Program-made: the position numbers and the translations under genes
The notes under the pieces: generated by a model
Database searches by the model: none
The model's input: the letters and a program-made list of their open reading frames with translations, nothing else
What the model was told of the DNA's origin: nothing
Part shown: positions 47,020-55,193 of the stretch, piece by piece
Numbering within the stretch: position 1 is the stretch's first letter
Layout of the letters: every line of letters begins with the position of its first letter
Origin: Primorskyibacter aestuariivivens
GTDB taxonomy: Bacteria; Pseudomonadota; Alphaproteobacteria; Rhodobacterales; Rhodobacteraceae
Direction of reading: 5' to 3'
Assembly: GCF_028023675.1 (NCBI RefSeq)
Contig: NZ_JAQIOZ010000020.1
Location: 1 to 64,000, forward strand
Length of the DNA stretch: 64,000 nucleotides

Positions 47020-48211
47020 CGGGGTGGTCCGTCTGTTCCGGATCATCCGGGGCCGGGGGATAGATGGCAACGCCGGTCATCGTATGATTGACGTGCAAAC
47101 CACCCGATTGCTCGCCATAGGTGCTGAAGCCGCGTACATTATGCGCCCTGAGCACCTCTGAGACCTTGTGCAATTGCTGGCGCTGGCCCGCTTCCAGCCG
47201 TCTCAGGATGCAGTCACAGCCCAGAATGGCCTGCGGTTCCTGATCCTCGGACAGCCGCGACAGTTCCCGGTCCAGATGGCTCGCCATATCCTCGGACTCC
47301 GCCAGCGTCAGCACCATGCCGTCATCGATGGCGGAAAAGAACACCAACTCGCCGGCTTCGTTGACCCGTTGAATGGCCCGGACATGGTGGCGCGCGCCGA
47401 CCTGTACGACCACCGGATGCGCGGCAAAGGTGAACTGGTCAAGCTGCTCGGGCATCTTGCCGACGATGCGGGCATATTCTCGCGCCGCAGGTTCGGCGTT
47501 GATCTCGCGCACGATCCGGTGGCGCGGGTCGGCATCGGTCACCACCATTTTCACATCCGTGGGCGACAGGTGATTGAGGCTGAAGACCTTGATCGGGCAG
47601 GCGCTGCGCACCACCGACATGATGGCCGCGTTTTCCATCACTTCGCCGTCCAGCGCGATATAGGTGTGCCGGAACTCCGTCCCATCACCGGCAGAGCCGC
47701 CAAAAAGCTGCATGCTGCCAAGTCCCGGTGCCAATGCCCCGGTCAGTTCGTCCTCGCGCAGCGACAGGCCATCCACCACGACAAAGGCGAATTCAGACGC
47801 GAAATCCGGCGCCTCTTCTTCCAGCGCAACGCGGGTCCGGATCAACCGGTCGGTTTCGGATTGCGGGTTGTCCCAATTGCCCAGGTCAATGGCATAGCAG
47901 CAGGTCCTGAACTGCGACGTGCCAAAGGCCAGCGCGACGATCTGGTCCTCTTCATATCCCGTTTCGCCGATCTCACCGGCGGTGGTGCAGGCCACCACGT
48001 GTTTGGCGCGCAATTGCGCACTCGCCTCACGTGCAAGGGCAGGGAAATCCGCCCGGTTGTTGATGAACAGCAACACAAGTTCAAAGGGCCCGGGGCCGAG
48101 CCCTGAGCGAAGTGCGCCAACGGGGTCCGCGACATCTATCCCAACCTGCGTGCGGCACAGGTCGGCCTTGTCTCCTCCCTTGGCGGTCGTTGGTTTTGTG
48201 TGACCGTCCAA
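47006..48211 (-). CDS. FIST-domain sensory protein
   Basis: 401 residues, starting at a TTG at 48211 (AGAGG about ten bases before); this start is uncertain. It contains an N-terminal FIST domain (LLFINNRADFPALAREASAQL ... VVACTTAGEIGETGYEEDQIVALAFG) and a C-terminal FIST_C region (about 225-370; VNEAGELVFFSAIDDGMVLTLAE, LGCDCILRR). FIST proteins are proposed intracellular ligand-binding sensors that partner with two-component systems. It lies between the response regulator (91 bp) and the hybrid kinase (14-bp overlap). Ligand unknown. Confidence 0.9.
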   Translation of the reverse strand: MDGHTKPTTAKGGDKADLCRTQVGIDVADPVGALRSGLGPGPFELVLLFINNRADFPALAREASAQLRAKHVVACTTAGEIGETGYEEDQIVALAFGTSQFRTCCYAIDLGNWDNPQSETDRLIRTRVALEEEAPDFASEFAFVVVDGLSLREDELTGALAPGLGSMQLFGGSAGDGTEFRHTYIALDGEVMENAAIMSVVRSACPIKVFSLNHLSPTDVKMVVTDADPRHRIVREINAEPAAREYARIVGKMPEQLDQFTFAAHPVVVQVGARHHVRAIQRVNEAGELVFFSAIDDGMVLTLAESEDMASHLDRELSRLSEDQEPQAILGCDCILRRLEAGQRQQLHKVSEVLRAHNVRGFSTYGEQSGGLHVNHTMTGVAIYPPAPDDPEQTDHPDDPD

Positions 48212-48302
48212 TTCATCCGACCTCTGGGATCAGTTGCCAAAGCTTAATGCGCCGATGCGCACAAGACAATGCACTGCTTTGCCGTCAGGCGAGGCCCGCC
48301 CG

Positions 48303-49001
48303 TCAGGCGTGGCGCGCCTCGGCGGTGGGCAGGATTTCGGAAAACCGGGCTTCCTGGGCGACCAGTACGGCCTGTGTCCGGCTTTGCACGCCAAGCTTGC
48401 GCATGATCGCGGTCACATGGGCCTTGACCGTGGTTTCGGCAATCGACAGGTCAAAGGCGATCTGCTTGTTCAGCTTGCCCTCGCAGATCAGTTGCAGGAT
48501 GCGCGATTGCTGATTGGTCAGCGAGGCCAGCCGGTCAAAGGCGTCATTCTGCCCGCCTTGCTCGGCACTGCCGGGCACAAAACTGTCAGGGGTAAAGGTT
48601 TCGCCATTGCTGATCGCGGTCAGCGCGCGGTGGAATTCCTGGCGCTGGCTGTGTTTCGGCACGAAACCCGACGCTCCGGCGGACAGGGCCTGTGCGATCA
48701 TCTTGTTGTCGGCCATGGAGGAAACAACCACCACGGGGCATTGCCCCAGCGCGCTTTTCAGCCGGATCAACCCGTCCAGCCCGTTCACGTCAGGCAGGTT
48801 CAGGTCCAGCAGGACCAGTTTCGGCCGAAAGCCGGCTTCGATTTGTTCGATTGCTTGTCCCAGGCTGGCGGCGGTGCGCACATCGGTCTTGTCGCACAGG
48901 GACCGAAGCGTCAGAACCAATGCATCGCAAAACAACGGATGGTCATCCACGACCAGCGCCTGTGACGGACAAGCGGAGGCGCTCAGCGTTTCCTTGTCCA
49001 T
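48303..49001 (-). CDS. LuxR/NarL-family response regulator
   Basis: 232 residues: receiver domain (about 14-130) with the phosphorylated Asp66 in VLLDLNLPD, the acidic pair in VVDDHPLF and the late Lys in FVPKHS; then a LuxR-type HTH (about 165-225, LTNQQSRILQLICEGKLNKQIAFDL ... TTVKAHVTAIMRKLGV). It is first in the minus-strand unit with the FIST protein and the hybrid kinase, and is the likely output. AGAGAGG precedes the start. Direct and inverted repeats upstream may be its own binding sites. Confidence 0.93.
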   Translation of the reverse strand: MDKETLSASACPSQALVVDDHPLFCDALVLTLRSLCDKTDVRTAASLGQAIEQIEAGFRPKLVLLDLNLPDVNGLDGLIRLKSALGQCPVVVVSSMADNKMIAQALSAGASGFVPKHSQRQEFHRALTAISNGETFTPDSFVPGSAEQGGQNDAFDRLASLTNQQSRILQLICEGKLNKQIAFDLSIAETTVKAHVTAIMRKLGVQSRTQAVLVAQEARFSEILPTAEARHA

Positions 49002-49045
49002 GTTACCTCTCTCCCTCTGCGTAGTTTAGTCTAGGATGGGAAAAT

Positions 49046-49115
49046 CCAAAGGTCATTTGGCCAAAGGTCGCATAAATTGTGGGAAATAAGGGCTTTGCGG
49101 TCACATCGCGTGACC
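49046..49115. promoter_or_regulatory. Repeats upstream of the response regulator: candidate operators
   Basis: Two direct copies of CCAAAGGTC (49046-49054, 49061-49069) flank a TTTGGCCAAA palindrome (49056-49065). Farther up, GGTCAC-atcgc-GTGACC (49099-49115) is a perfect 6-bp inverted repeat. All lie in the 191 bp between gap and the response regulator start. The last could alternatively be the gap terminator stem. Confidence 0.35.
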
Positions 49116-49192
49116 TTGCCTTTTCTGGGAAATGGGGCGCAGGCCTTTGTTCTCCGGTGAAATTTTCGGAATTTTCTCCGTCGGACCGTTCA

Positions 49193-50176
49193 TCAGCGCA
49201 TCGCGCCCATGCGTCGCGCCATATCCAGCATGCGCGCTGAAAAGCCCCATTCATTGTCATACCATCCAAAGATGCGCAGCACGCCGCCCAGCGAAACCGA
49301 TGTCTCGCGGCCCGACACGATCAGGCTCTCCGGCCGGGCGCGCAGGTCGGTCGAAACAAGCGGCATCTCGGTATATCCAAACAGGCTAGGATCAGCGGAT
49401 CGCACCAGCGCATTGAGCGCCTCCACGGTGACCGGATCGCGGGTCTGCACGGTCAGGTCGATGGCCGAGACGCTTGCGGTGGGCACGCGGATGGCGCGTG
49501 CCTCGATGCGGTTTTTGAGATGCGGCAGCACCACGCCGATCAACTGTCCTGCGCTTGTGGTGGTGGGCACCATGGACATGGCCGCCGCGCGCGAGCGCGA
49601 CAGCGATCCGCGCGGCGCATCCACCGTGGGCTGGGACCCGGTATAGCAATGCACCGTCGTCATATGGCCGGACAAAACCCCCGCCGCCTCATCCAGCAGT
49701 CGCAAAAGAGGCGCCAGCGCGTTGGTGGTGCAGGAGGCGTTGGAGATGACCGGCTGATCGCGCAACAATTCCTGATTGGCCCCCAGCACGATCGTGTCAT
49801 CGGCGGCGGGCGAGGGGCCCGAGATCAGCACCCGGCCCGCGCCCGCGCGCAGGCCCCGCTCGGCCACCGCGCGCGTATTGGCCTTGCCGGTGCATTCCAT
49901 CACGATATCCACCCCTGACAGATCCAGATCGCTCAGATCGGCGGCGTGATACACCGGGATGGAACGGCCCGCGGCCTGCAACTGACCGTCACGCCCCTCA
50001 ACGCCGCCGGGAAAGGGGCCGAAGACGCTGTCATAACCGAACAGGTAGGCACAGGTCTCAAGCGGGGCGATATCATTGATGCCGGTGATCTCGATATCGG
50101 TCTCGCCGTTCAACACCATGCGGGTGATCGTGCGTCCGATCCGGCCAAAACCGTTGATAAAGATGCGCAGGGCCAT
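49193..50176 (-). CDS. gap: Glyceraldehyde-3-phosphate dehydrogenase
   Basis: 327 residues, full length. It converts glyceraldehyde 3-phosphate to 1,3-bisphosphoglycerate with NAD(P)+. The Rossmann motif INGFGRIGR is at the N-terminus, the catalytic Cys in SNASCTTNALAPL, and the HCYTGSQPTVDAPRG and WYDNEWGFSARM blocks are present. Several usually fixed positions differ (for instance AAAMSMVPTTTSAG in place of the common AAA-NI-PTSTGAA), so it could be a paralogue with gluconeogenic or other preference. GGAGA precedes the start. Confidence 0.9.
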   Translation of the reverse strand: MALRIFINGFGRIGRTITRMVLNGETDIEITGINDIAPLETCAYLFGYDSVFGPFPGGVEGRDGQLQAAGRSIPVYHAADLSDLDLSGVDIVMECTGKANTRAVAERGLRAGAGRVLISGPSPAADDTIVLGANQELLRDQPVISNASCTTNALAPLLRLLDEAAGVLSGHMTTVHCYTGSQPTVDAPRGSLSRSRAAAMSMVPTTTSAGQLIGVVLPHLKNRIEARAIRVPTASVSAIDLTVQTRDPVTVEALNALVRSADPSLFGYTEMPLVSTDLRARPESLIVSGRETSVSLGGVLRIFGWYDNEWGFSARMLDMARRMGAMR

Positions 50177-50258
50177 GATGTGTCTCCGGTCAGGTCAGCA
50201 CCTGTGACTTAACCGAAGGTCACGGGGCATCGCCAGCCCCTGATCTGCCTCTGAAATG

Positions 50259-50274
50259 AAATTTGATCAAATTT
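50259..50274. promoter_or_regulatory. Perfect 16-bp palindrome upstream of the TRAP operon
   Basis: AAATTTGATCAAATTT lies between the divergent gap and dctP genes, 128 bp before dctP. The form resembles operators of GntR-family regulators of transport genes. No regulator gene is adjacent. Confidence 0.5.
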
Positions 50275-50402
50275 ACACGCGGGGCGTCGCTCGGTTTTGA
50301 CCCTACGTCAATAGGGCGGGCACAACACTTGCCAGACCGGGCATGGGTGATGCGATCACGCATACAACGGCGGGCAAACCGCCACCCAAGGGAGGAAAAT
50401 TC

Positions 50403-51420
50403 ATGAAACATGTCACGGCCAAACTGGCCGCTACCGCCATTATTGCGTCGATCGGTGCCGAAGCTGCGGCCACGGAATGGAATGTCTCGGTCTGGGGCAA
50501 GCGGCGCGCGTTTACCGAACATATTGAAAAGCTTGCCGAACTGGTCTCCGAGAAAACCGGTGGCGAGTTTACCATGAATGTGAGCTATGGCGGGCTGTCC
50601 AAGAACCGCGAAAACCTCGATGGCATCTCCATCGGCGCGTTTGAAATGGCGCAGTTCTGTGCCGGCTATCACCGGGACAAGAACCGCGCGATCACCGTGC
50701 TGGAACTGCCCTTCCTCGGCGTTGAGAACCTTGATCAGGAAGTGGCGGTGAGCCACGCGGTCTATGAGCATCCGGCGGTCAAGGAAGAGATGGCGCAATG
50801 GAATGCCGAGATCATCATGACCTCGCCCATGCCGCAATATAACCTTGTCGGCACCGGCGAGCCGCGCGACACGCTGGCCGCCATGGAAGGCATGCGGGTG
50901 CGCGCCACCGCTGGTCTGGGCGAGGCGTTCAAGGCCGTGGGCGCGGTGCCAACCTCTGTGACCGCGACCGAGGCGAATCAGGCGATGGAATCCGGTGTCG
51001 TGGACACCGTAGCCTTTGCCCAGCACGCGCATCTGTACTTTGGCACGATCAATCAGGCCGATTGGTGGACTGCAAACCTCAACCCCGGCACGGTGAATTG
51101 CCCCGTGGTGGTGAATATCGACGCTTACGAGGCGCGTCTCGGACGCCGAGCGCGAGGCGCTGGACAGCTCGATCCCCGAGGCGATTGATCATTACCTCGC
51201 AAACTACGCCGAGCTTCTGGGCCGCTGGGATGCGGTGCTGGAGGAAAAGGGTGTGCAGAAGGTCACGATCTCGGATGAGGTGCTGTCCGAGTTCCGCGCC
51301 AAGGCCGCCGATCCGGCGCGCGAGGCCTGGATCGCGGACATGAGCGCACAGGGGCTGCCCGCGCAGGAGCTTTATGACCTTGTGACCTCGACGCTTGAAA
51401 AAGCCAAGATGAGCAACTGA
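50403..51420 (+). pseudogene. dctP: TRAP transporter substrate-binding protein (DctP type), frameshifted
   Basis: From the ATG at 50403, a signal peptide (MKHVTAKLAATAIIASIGAEAAA) and a DctP domain (WGKRRAFTEHIEKLAELVSEKTGGEF ... MRVRATAGLGEAFKAVGAVP) read normally to about residue 244 (NIDAYEA). A one-base insertion, most simply the G at 51136, then shifts the frame and gives a stop at 51186-51188. In the next frame the protein resumes as SDAEREALDSSIPEAIDHYL to KMSN at 51420. It is either a recent pseudogene or a sequencing error. The protein would capture an organic anion for the DctQM permease. Confidence 0.88.
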
Positions 51421-51485
51421 TCACAGTTGCCGAATGACGGGCTGCCCGAATGGGTGGCCCGTTTTCAGAACAGGGAGGGGCAGGC

Positions 51486-52115
51486 ATGGCAGGATCATCA
51501 CCGGTCTTGGAAGACGACAGCCTGATCAGCCGTCTGGACAGACGTCTGTTGGTGCTGGAGCGGTTCTTTGCGCTTCTCTCGGGCATTGCAATCTTCATGC
51601 TGATGGTGCTGGCCGTGCGGTCTGTGGGCGGGTGGGCATTCTTCAATGCGCCCCTGTCTGGTTACGTGGACTGGATCGAGGCGGCGATGCCTCTGATTGC
51701 CTTCATGGGCATCTCTTATGTGCAGCGCGACGGCACCCATATCCGCATGGACATCCTTGTCAGCCAGCTCCGGGGGCGGGCGCTGTGGCTGTTTGAGCTG
51801 ATCTCGATGGTGCTGGTGCTGCTCTTGATGATCGCGCTGGTCTGGGGCAGCTGGGCGCATTTCCAGCGCAGTTTTGATTTCGGCGCACCGCTCTGGAGCC
51901 GCGACAGCTCCATCGACATCGGATTGCCGATCCGGCCCGCCAAGCTTTTGGCACCAGTGGCGTTCAGCGTGCTGTGCCTGCGGCTGGCATTGCAGGTCTG
52001 GGGCTATGGCCGCGCGCTGGTCAAGGGGCTGGAGGCCCCGGTGGCGGTGCCGCTGGTGATGGATGCGGCGGCGCAGGCACGGGCCGAAGCCGAACAACTG
52101 GCCGAGCGGGAGTAG
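51486..52115 (+). CDS. dctQ: TRAP transporter small permease
   Basis: 209 residues from the ATG at 51486, with GGAGGGG upstream. Four transmembrane helices: FFALLSGIAIFMLMVLAV, YVDWIEAAMPLIAFMGISYV, LWLFELISMVLVLLLMIALVWG, LLAPVAFSVLCLRLALQVWG. The motif QRDGTHIRMDIL is the DctQ signature. It joins DctM in a Na+-coupled importer. It lies 65 bp after dctP and five bp before dctM. Confidence 0.9.
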   Translation: MAGSSPVLEDDSLISRLDRRLLVLERFFALLSGIAIFMLMVLAVRSVGGWAFFNAPLSGYVDWIEAAMPLIAFMGISYVQRDGTHIRMDILVSQLRGRALWLFELISMVLVLLLMIALVWGSWAHFQRSFDFGAPLWSRDSSIDIGLPIRPAKLLAPVAFSVLCLRLALQVWGYGRALVKGLEAPVAVPLVMDAAAQARAEAEQLAERE

Positions 52116-52120
52116 GGCGC

Positions 52121-53518
52121 ATGGATCCGATCGAGATTGGCCTCTGGGTCACGGGCGGCATGCTGCTCATGGTGGTGCTGGGCATGCGGGTGGCCTTTGC
52201 CGCCGCATTGGCCGGGCTGGTGGGGCTGTTCCTTGTGTTCTGGGCCAAACGCGACTTTGACCCCGAGCGGATCGGCTGGGCGATCACTGTCGCAGTCAAA
52301 ACCGCCGGACAGGTGCCGCATTCCAAGGTCGCGTCACAAGCGCTGTCGCTGATCCCGACCTTCATCCTGATCGGGTATCTGGCCTATTACGCCGGGCTGA
52401 CCCGGGCGCTCTTTGAGGCGGCGAAACGCTGGATCGCATGGCTGCCGGGCGGGCTCGCGGTCTCCACCGTGTTTGCCACGGCGGGATTTGCCGCCGTGTC
52501 GGGCGCGTCGGTGGCCACGGCGGCGGTGTTCGCCCGCATCGCCATCCCCGAGATGCTCAAGATCGGGTATAACAAGCAATTCGCCGCCGGTGTGGTGGCG
52601 GCGGGCGGTACGTTGGCCTCGCTTATCCCACCCTCTGCCATCCTCGTGATCTACGCTATCATCGTCGAACAGGACGTGGGCAAGCTCTTGCTTGCGGGAT
52701 TCATCCCCGGTGCGTTTTCGGCCATCATTTATGCGATGTTGATCGTGGGGATTGCGGTGATCTTCACGAATGTCGGCCCGCCAGTGGGCGGTTTCACATG
52801 GCGCGAACGTTTCGCGAGCCTGCCCGAAGCGCTGCCCATCGTGATGGTCGTCGTGATCATCATTTTCTTTGTTTACAACCCCTTTGGCGACGCCTGGGGC
52901 ACGCCGACCGAGGGCGGCGCAGTGGGCGCGTTCATCGTGTTCTGCATGGCGCTGTGGAAGGGCATGCGCTGGAAAGAGCTGAAATCGGCGCTTCTGGAGA
53001 CCGCCAAGCTCACCGTGATGATCTTTACCATCATCTGGGGCGTGCTGATCTATGTGCGCTTTCTGGGCTTTGCCGACCTGCCGGGGGCGTTTTCCGACTG
53101 GATCACCTCGCTCACCGTGTCGCCGATGCTGATCCTGATCTGCATCCTTCTGGCCTATGCGGTGCTGGGCATGTTCATGGATGCGATCGGCATGCTGCTC
53201 TTGACCCTGCCGGTGGTTTACCCGGCGGTCATGGCATTGAATGGCGGTGAATATGTGTCCGCCGCGGACAGCGCCTTTGGCATGTCGGGGCCGATGTGCG
53301 CGATCTGGTTCGGGATTCTGGTGGTGAAAATGGCCGAGTTCTGCCTGATCACGCCGCCCATCGGGCTCAATTGCTTCGTGGTGGCGGGGGTGCGCGACGA
53401 TCTGAGCGTGCAGGACGTGTTCAAAGGCGTCACGCCGTTCTTTATCGCGGACGGGATCACCATCGCGTTGCTGGTGGCGTTTCCGGCGATTGTGCTGTGG
53501 CTGCAGTCACTGGCGTAA
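52121..53518 (+). CDS. dctM: TRAP transporter large permease
   Basis: 465 residues from the ATG at 52121. About 12 membrane helices; family motifs include SLIPTFILIGYLAYYAG, AAVSGASVATAAVFARIAIPEM, GTLASLIPPSAILVIYAIIVEQ and EFCLITPPIGLNCFVVAG. It forms the translocation channel. The substrate is not evident from sequence. The double-hairpin repeat begins four bases after its stop and probably terminates the operon. Confidence 0.94.
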   Translation: MDPIEIGLWVTGGMLLMVVLGMRVAFAAALAGLVGLFLVFWAKRDFDPERIGWAITVAVKTAGQVPHSKVASQALSLIPTFILIGYLAYYAGLTRALFEAAKRWIAWLPGGLAVSTVFATAGFAAVSGASVATAAVFARIAIPEMLKIGYNKQFAAGVVAAGGTLASLIPPSAILVIYAIIVEQDVGKLLLAGFIPGAFSAIIYAMLIVGIAVIFTNVGPPVGGFTWRERFASLPEALPIVMVVVIIIFFVYNPFGDAWGTPTEGGAVGAFIVFCMALWKGMRWKELKSALLETAKLTVMIFTIIWGVLIYVRFLGFADLPGAFSDWITSLTVSPMLILICILLAYAVLGMFMDAIGMLLLTLPVVYPAVMALNGGEYVSAADSAFGMSGPMCAIWFGILVVKMAEFCLITPPIGLNCFVVAGVRDDLSVQDVFKGVTPFFIADGITIALLVAFPAIVLWLQSLA

Positions 53519-53521
53519 AAA

Positions 53522-53567
53522 CGATTTCTTTGGAAGAAATCGGTCCGAAATCTTTTAAAGATTTCGG
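53522..53567. repeat. Tandem double hairpin after dctM
   Basis: CGATTTCTT-tgg-AAGAAATCG followed two bases later by CCGAAATCTTT-t-AAAGATTTCGG. The same order and nearly the same arms recur at 57647-57692. It lies between convergent dctM and yciB, as a bidirectional terminator would. Confidence 0.75.
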
Positions 53568-53571
53568 TGAT

Positions 53572-54180
53572 TTATGCTTCGTCGTCCTCAAACTCCATAT
53601 GCTTGTGCAGGGCGGCGAACTGCGCCCAGATGAACAGGAACATGGCGATGGGAAAGCCGAAGGTTTCGATCTTGACCCAAAGGTCCGTGCTGAGCGTGCG
53701 CCAAACGATCTCGTTGCCGATGGCCAGCACAAGGAACATCAAGGCCAGTCGTCGGGTCAGGATCATCCATCCCTCATCCGACATGGGCACCGCGTCCGAG
53801 AGCACATAGGCCAGGTAGCTCTTGCCGCGCACCAGCCCGATGCCGAGCAGCAGCGCGAAGAAGCCGTAAACCAGCGTGGTCTTCATCTTGAAGAACCGCT
53901 CGTCATTGAACCAGGCGGTGAGCGCGCCGAAAAAGATCACCATGATCGCGGTGAAGACCTGCATGCGGCTGAGTTCCCGGGTCAGCGCCCAGAGCACACC
54001 CATGGCGGCCAGCATGATCGGCACAAAGACCACCGTGGCGACGATAAACCCGGAATATTCCGTGCCGCCAAAGGTGAAGACCTTGTCCTTCCACAGCAGA
54101 TAAAGGCCGAAAAACGCCAGCGGCGGGCCCAGTTCGAGCACCTGTTTCAGGAACGGGTTGATCTGTTGTTTCTCGGCCAT
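53572..54180 (-). CDS. yciB: Septation protein A (YciB/IspZ)
   Basis: 202 residues from the ATG at 54180 (GAGGA before it). Five to six membrane helices, including LELGPPLAFFGLYLL, FIVATVVFVPIMLAAMGVLW and LALMFLVLAIGNEIVWRTLSTDLWV. The pattern MQVFTAIMVIFFGALTAWFNDERFFKMKTT is diagnostic of YciB, an inner-membrane protein implicated in septation and envelope integrity. It overlaps no other gene; the EamA gene ends 14 bp upstream. Confidence 0.93.
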   Translation of the reverse strand: MAEKQQINPFLKQVLELGPPLAFFGLYLLWKDKVFTFGGTEYSGFIVATVVFVPIMLAAMGVLWALTRELSRMQVFTAIMVIFFGALTAWFNDERFFKMKTTLVYGFFALLLGIGLVRGKSYLAYVLSDAVPMSDEGWMILTRRLALMFLVLAIGNEIVWRTLSTDLWVKIETFGFPIAMFLFIWAQFAALHKHMEFEDDEA

Positions 54181-54193
54181 CTGGATCCTCGGT

Positions 54194-55096
54194 TTATCCG
54201 CCCATCTCAACTATCACAGCCCCCGCTGCAATCAACGCCATAAGCGCGATCCTGCGTGGCCCCACGGTTTCGCGCAGCACCAGCCAGCCGATGAGCGCGG
54301 CAAAGACGGTGGAGGTCTCGCGCAGCACCGCCGCCTCTCCCACCTTGTCCAATCGCGTGGCCAGCATGATCGAGCCAAAGCTGGCAAAGGCGATCAGCCC
54401 GCCGATCCCGCCGCGCAGGAGCAGCGGCGGCAATTCCGGGCGATGGGTCATGTTGCGCCAGCGCAAAGCCGCGAGGACCGGCATGGCGATCCCGTCGATC
54501 ATGAAAAACCAGGCCAGAAAGGTGAAAGGATCGGCGGTGGCGCGGATGCCATAGGCGTCATAGGTCGTGTAGAGCGCCACGAAAAGCCCGGTGGCCAGCG
54601 CCAGCATCAGCGCCGCGGGCAGCGTGTCACGCGCGGTTTCGAGGAAAATCAGGTTATAGACGGCGAGGCCGAAAATGCCCGCGAGCAGGACCGCGACGCC
54701 CAGCCATTGGATGGGGGTAAAGGTCTCGCCAAAGATCAGGTAGGCACCGATCACCGCAAAGAGCGGCCCGGTGCCACGGACCACCGGGTAGACGACCGTA
54801 TAAGCGCCCTTGGTATAGGCCTGCGCCTGCAGGAGTTTATAGGCGGTGTGGATCACGAAAGCGCCTGCAAAGATCACCCACATATGCGGCTCGGGCCATG
54901 GCACGACAAAGAGCGCGAAGGGCGCGGCCATAAGCCCGTAAGAGGCATCAATCGCGCCGCGCGACAGCCAAGGGTCGTGACGGCCCTTTTGCAGCGCGCC
55001 GAAGACCGCGTGCAGGAAGGCGGCGGACACCGCGAGGATCAGGGCCAGTTGGTGGCCGTCTGCGGTGCCTTCCAAAGAGATCAGCCAGGCGCTCAT
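54194..55096 (-). CDS. EamA-type (DMT) transporter
   Basis: 300 residues from the ATG at 55096. About ten membrane helices in two EamA halves; conserved segments include VYPVVRGTGPLFAVIGAYLIFGETFTPIQWLGVAVLLAGIFG and SIMLATRLDKVGEAAVLRETSTVFAALIGWLVLRETVGPRRI. The substrate is unknown. It is followed 13 bp later by yciB, and a CCCCGAGGTATTTT-type repeat separates it from ftsY. Confidence 0.87.
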   Translation of the reverse strand: MSAWLISLEGTADGHQLALILAVSAAFLHAVFGALQKGRHDPWLSRGAIDASYGLMAAPFALFVVPWPEPHMWVIFAGAFVIHTAYKLLQAQAYTKGAYTVVYPVVRGTGPLFAVIGAYLIFGETFTPIQWLGVAVLLAGIFGLAVYNLIFLETARDTLPAALMLALATGLFVALYTTYDAYGIRATADPFTFLAWFFMIDGIAMPVLAALRWRNMTHRPELPPLLLRGGIGGLIAFASFGSIMLATRLDKVGEAAVLRETSTVFAALIGWLVLRETVGPRRIALMALIAAGAVIVEMGG

Positions 55097-55110
55097 GGTA
55101 TATTGCATTT

Positions 55111-55172
55111 GGGGGCGCTGCCCCCGTCGCGCGGTCGCGCGACTCCCCCGAGGTATTTTGAAACAGAAGAAG
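55111..55172. repeat. CCCCGAGGTATTTT-type intergenic repeat, copy c
   Basis: Plus strand: GGGGGC-gct-GCCCCC (55111-55125), GTCGCGCG-gt-CGCGCGAC (55126-55143), then TCCCCCGAGGTATTTTG and AAACAGAAGAAG. It sits between ftsY and the EamA gene, in inverse orientation to copy b relative to its neighbours. Confidence 0.7.
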
Positions 55173-55193
55173 CAGGGAGGTGCCGCATCATGC

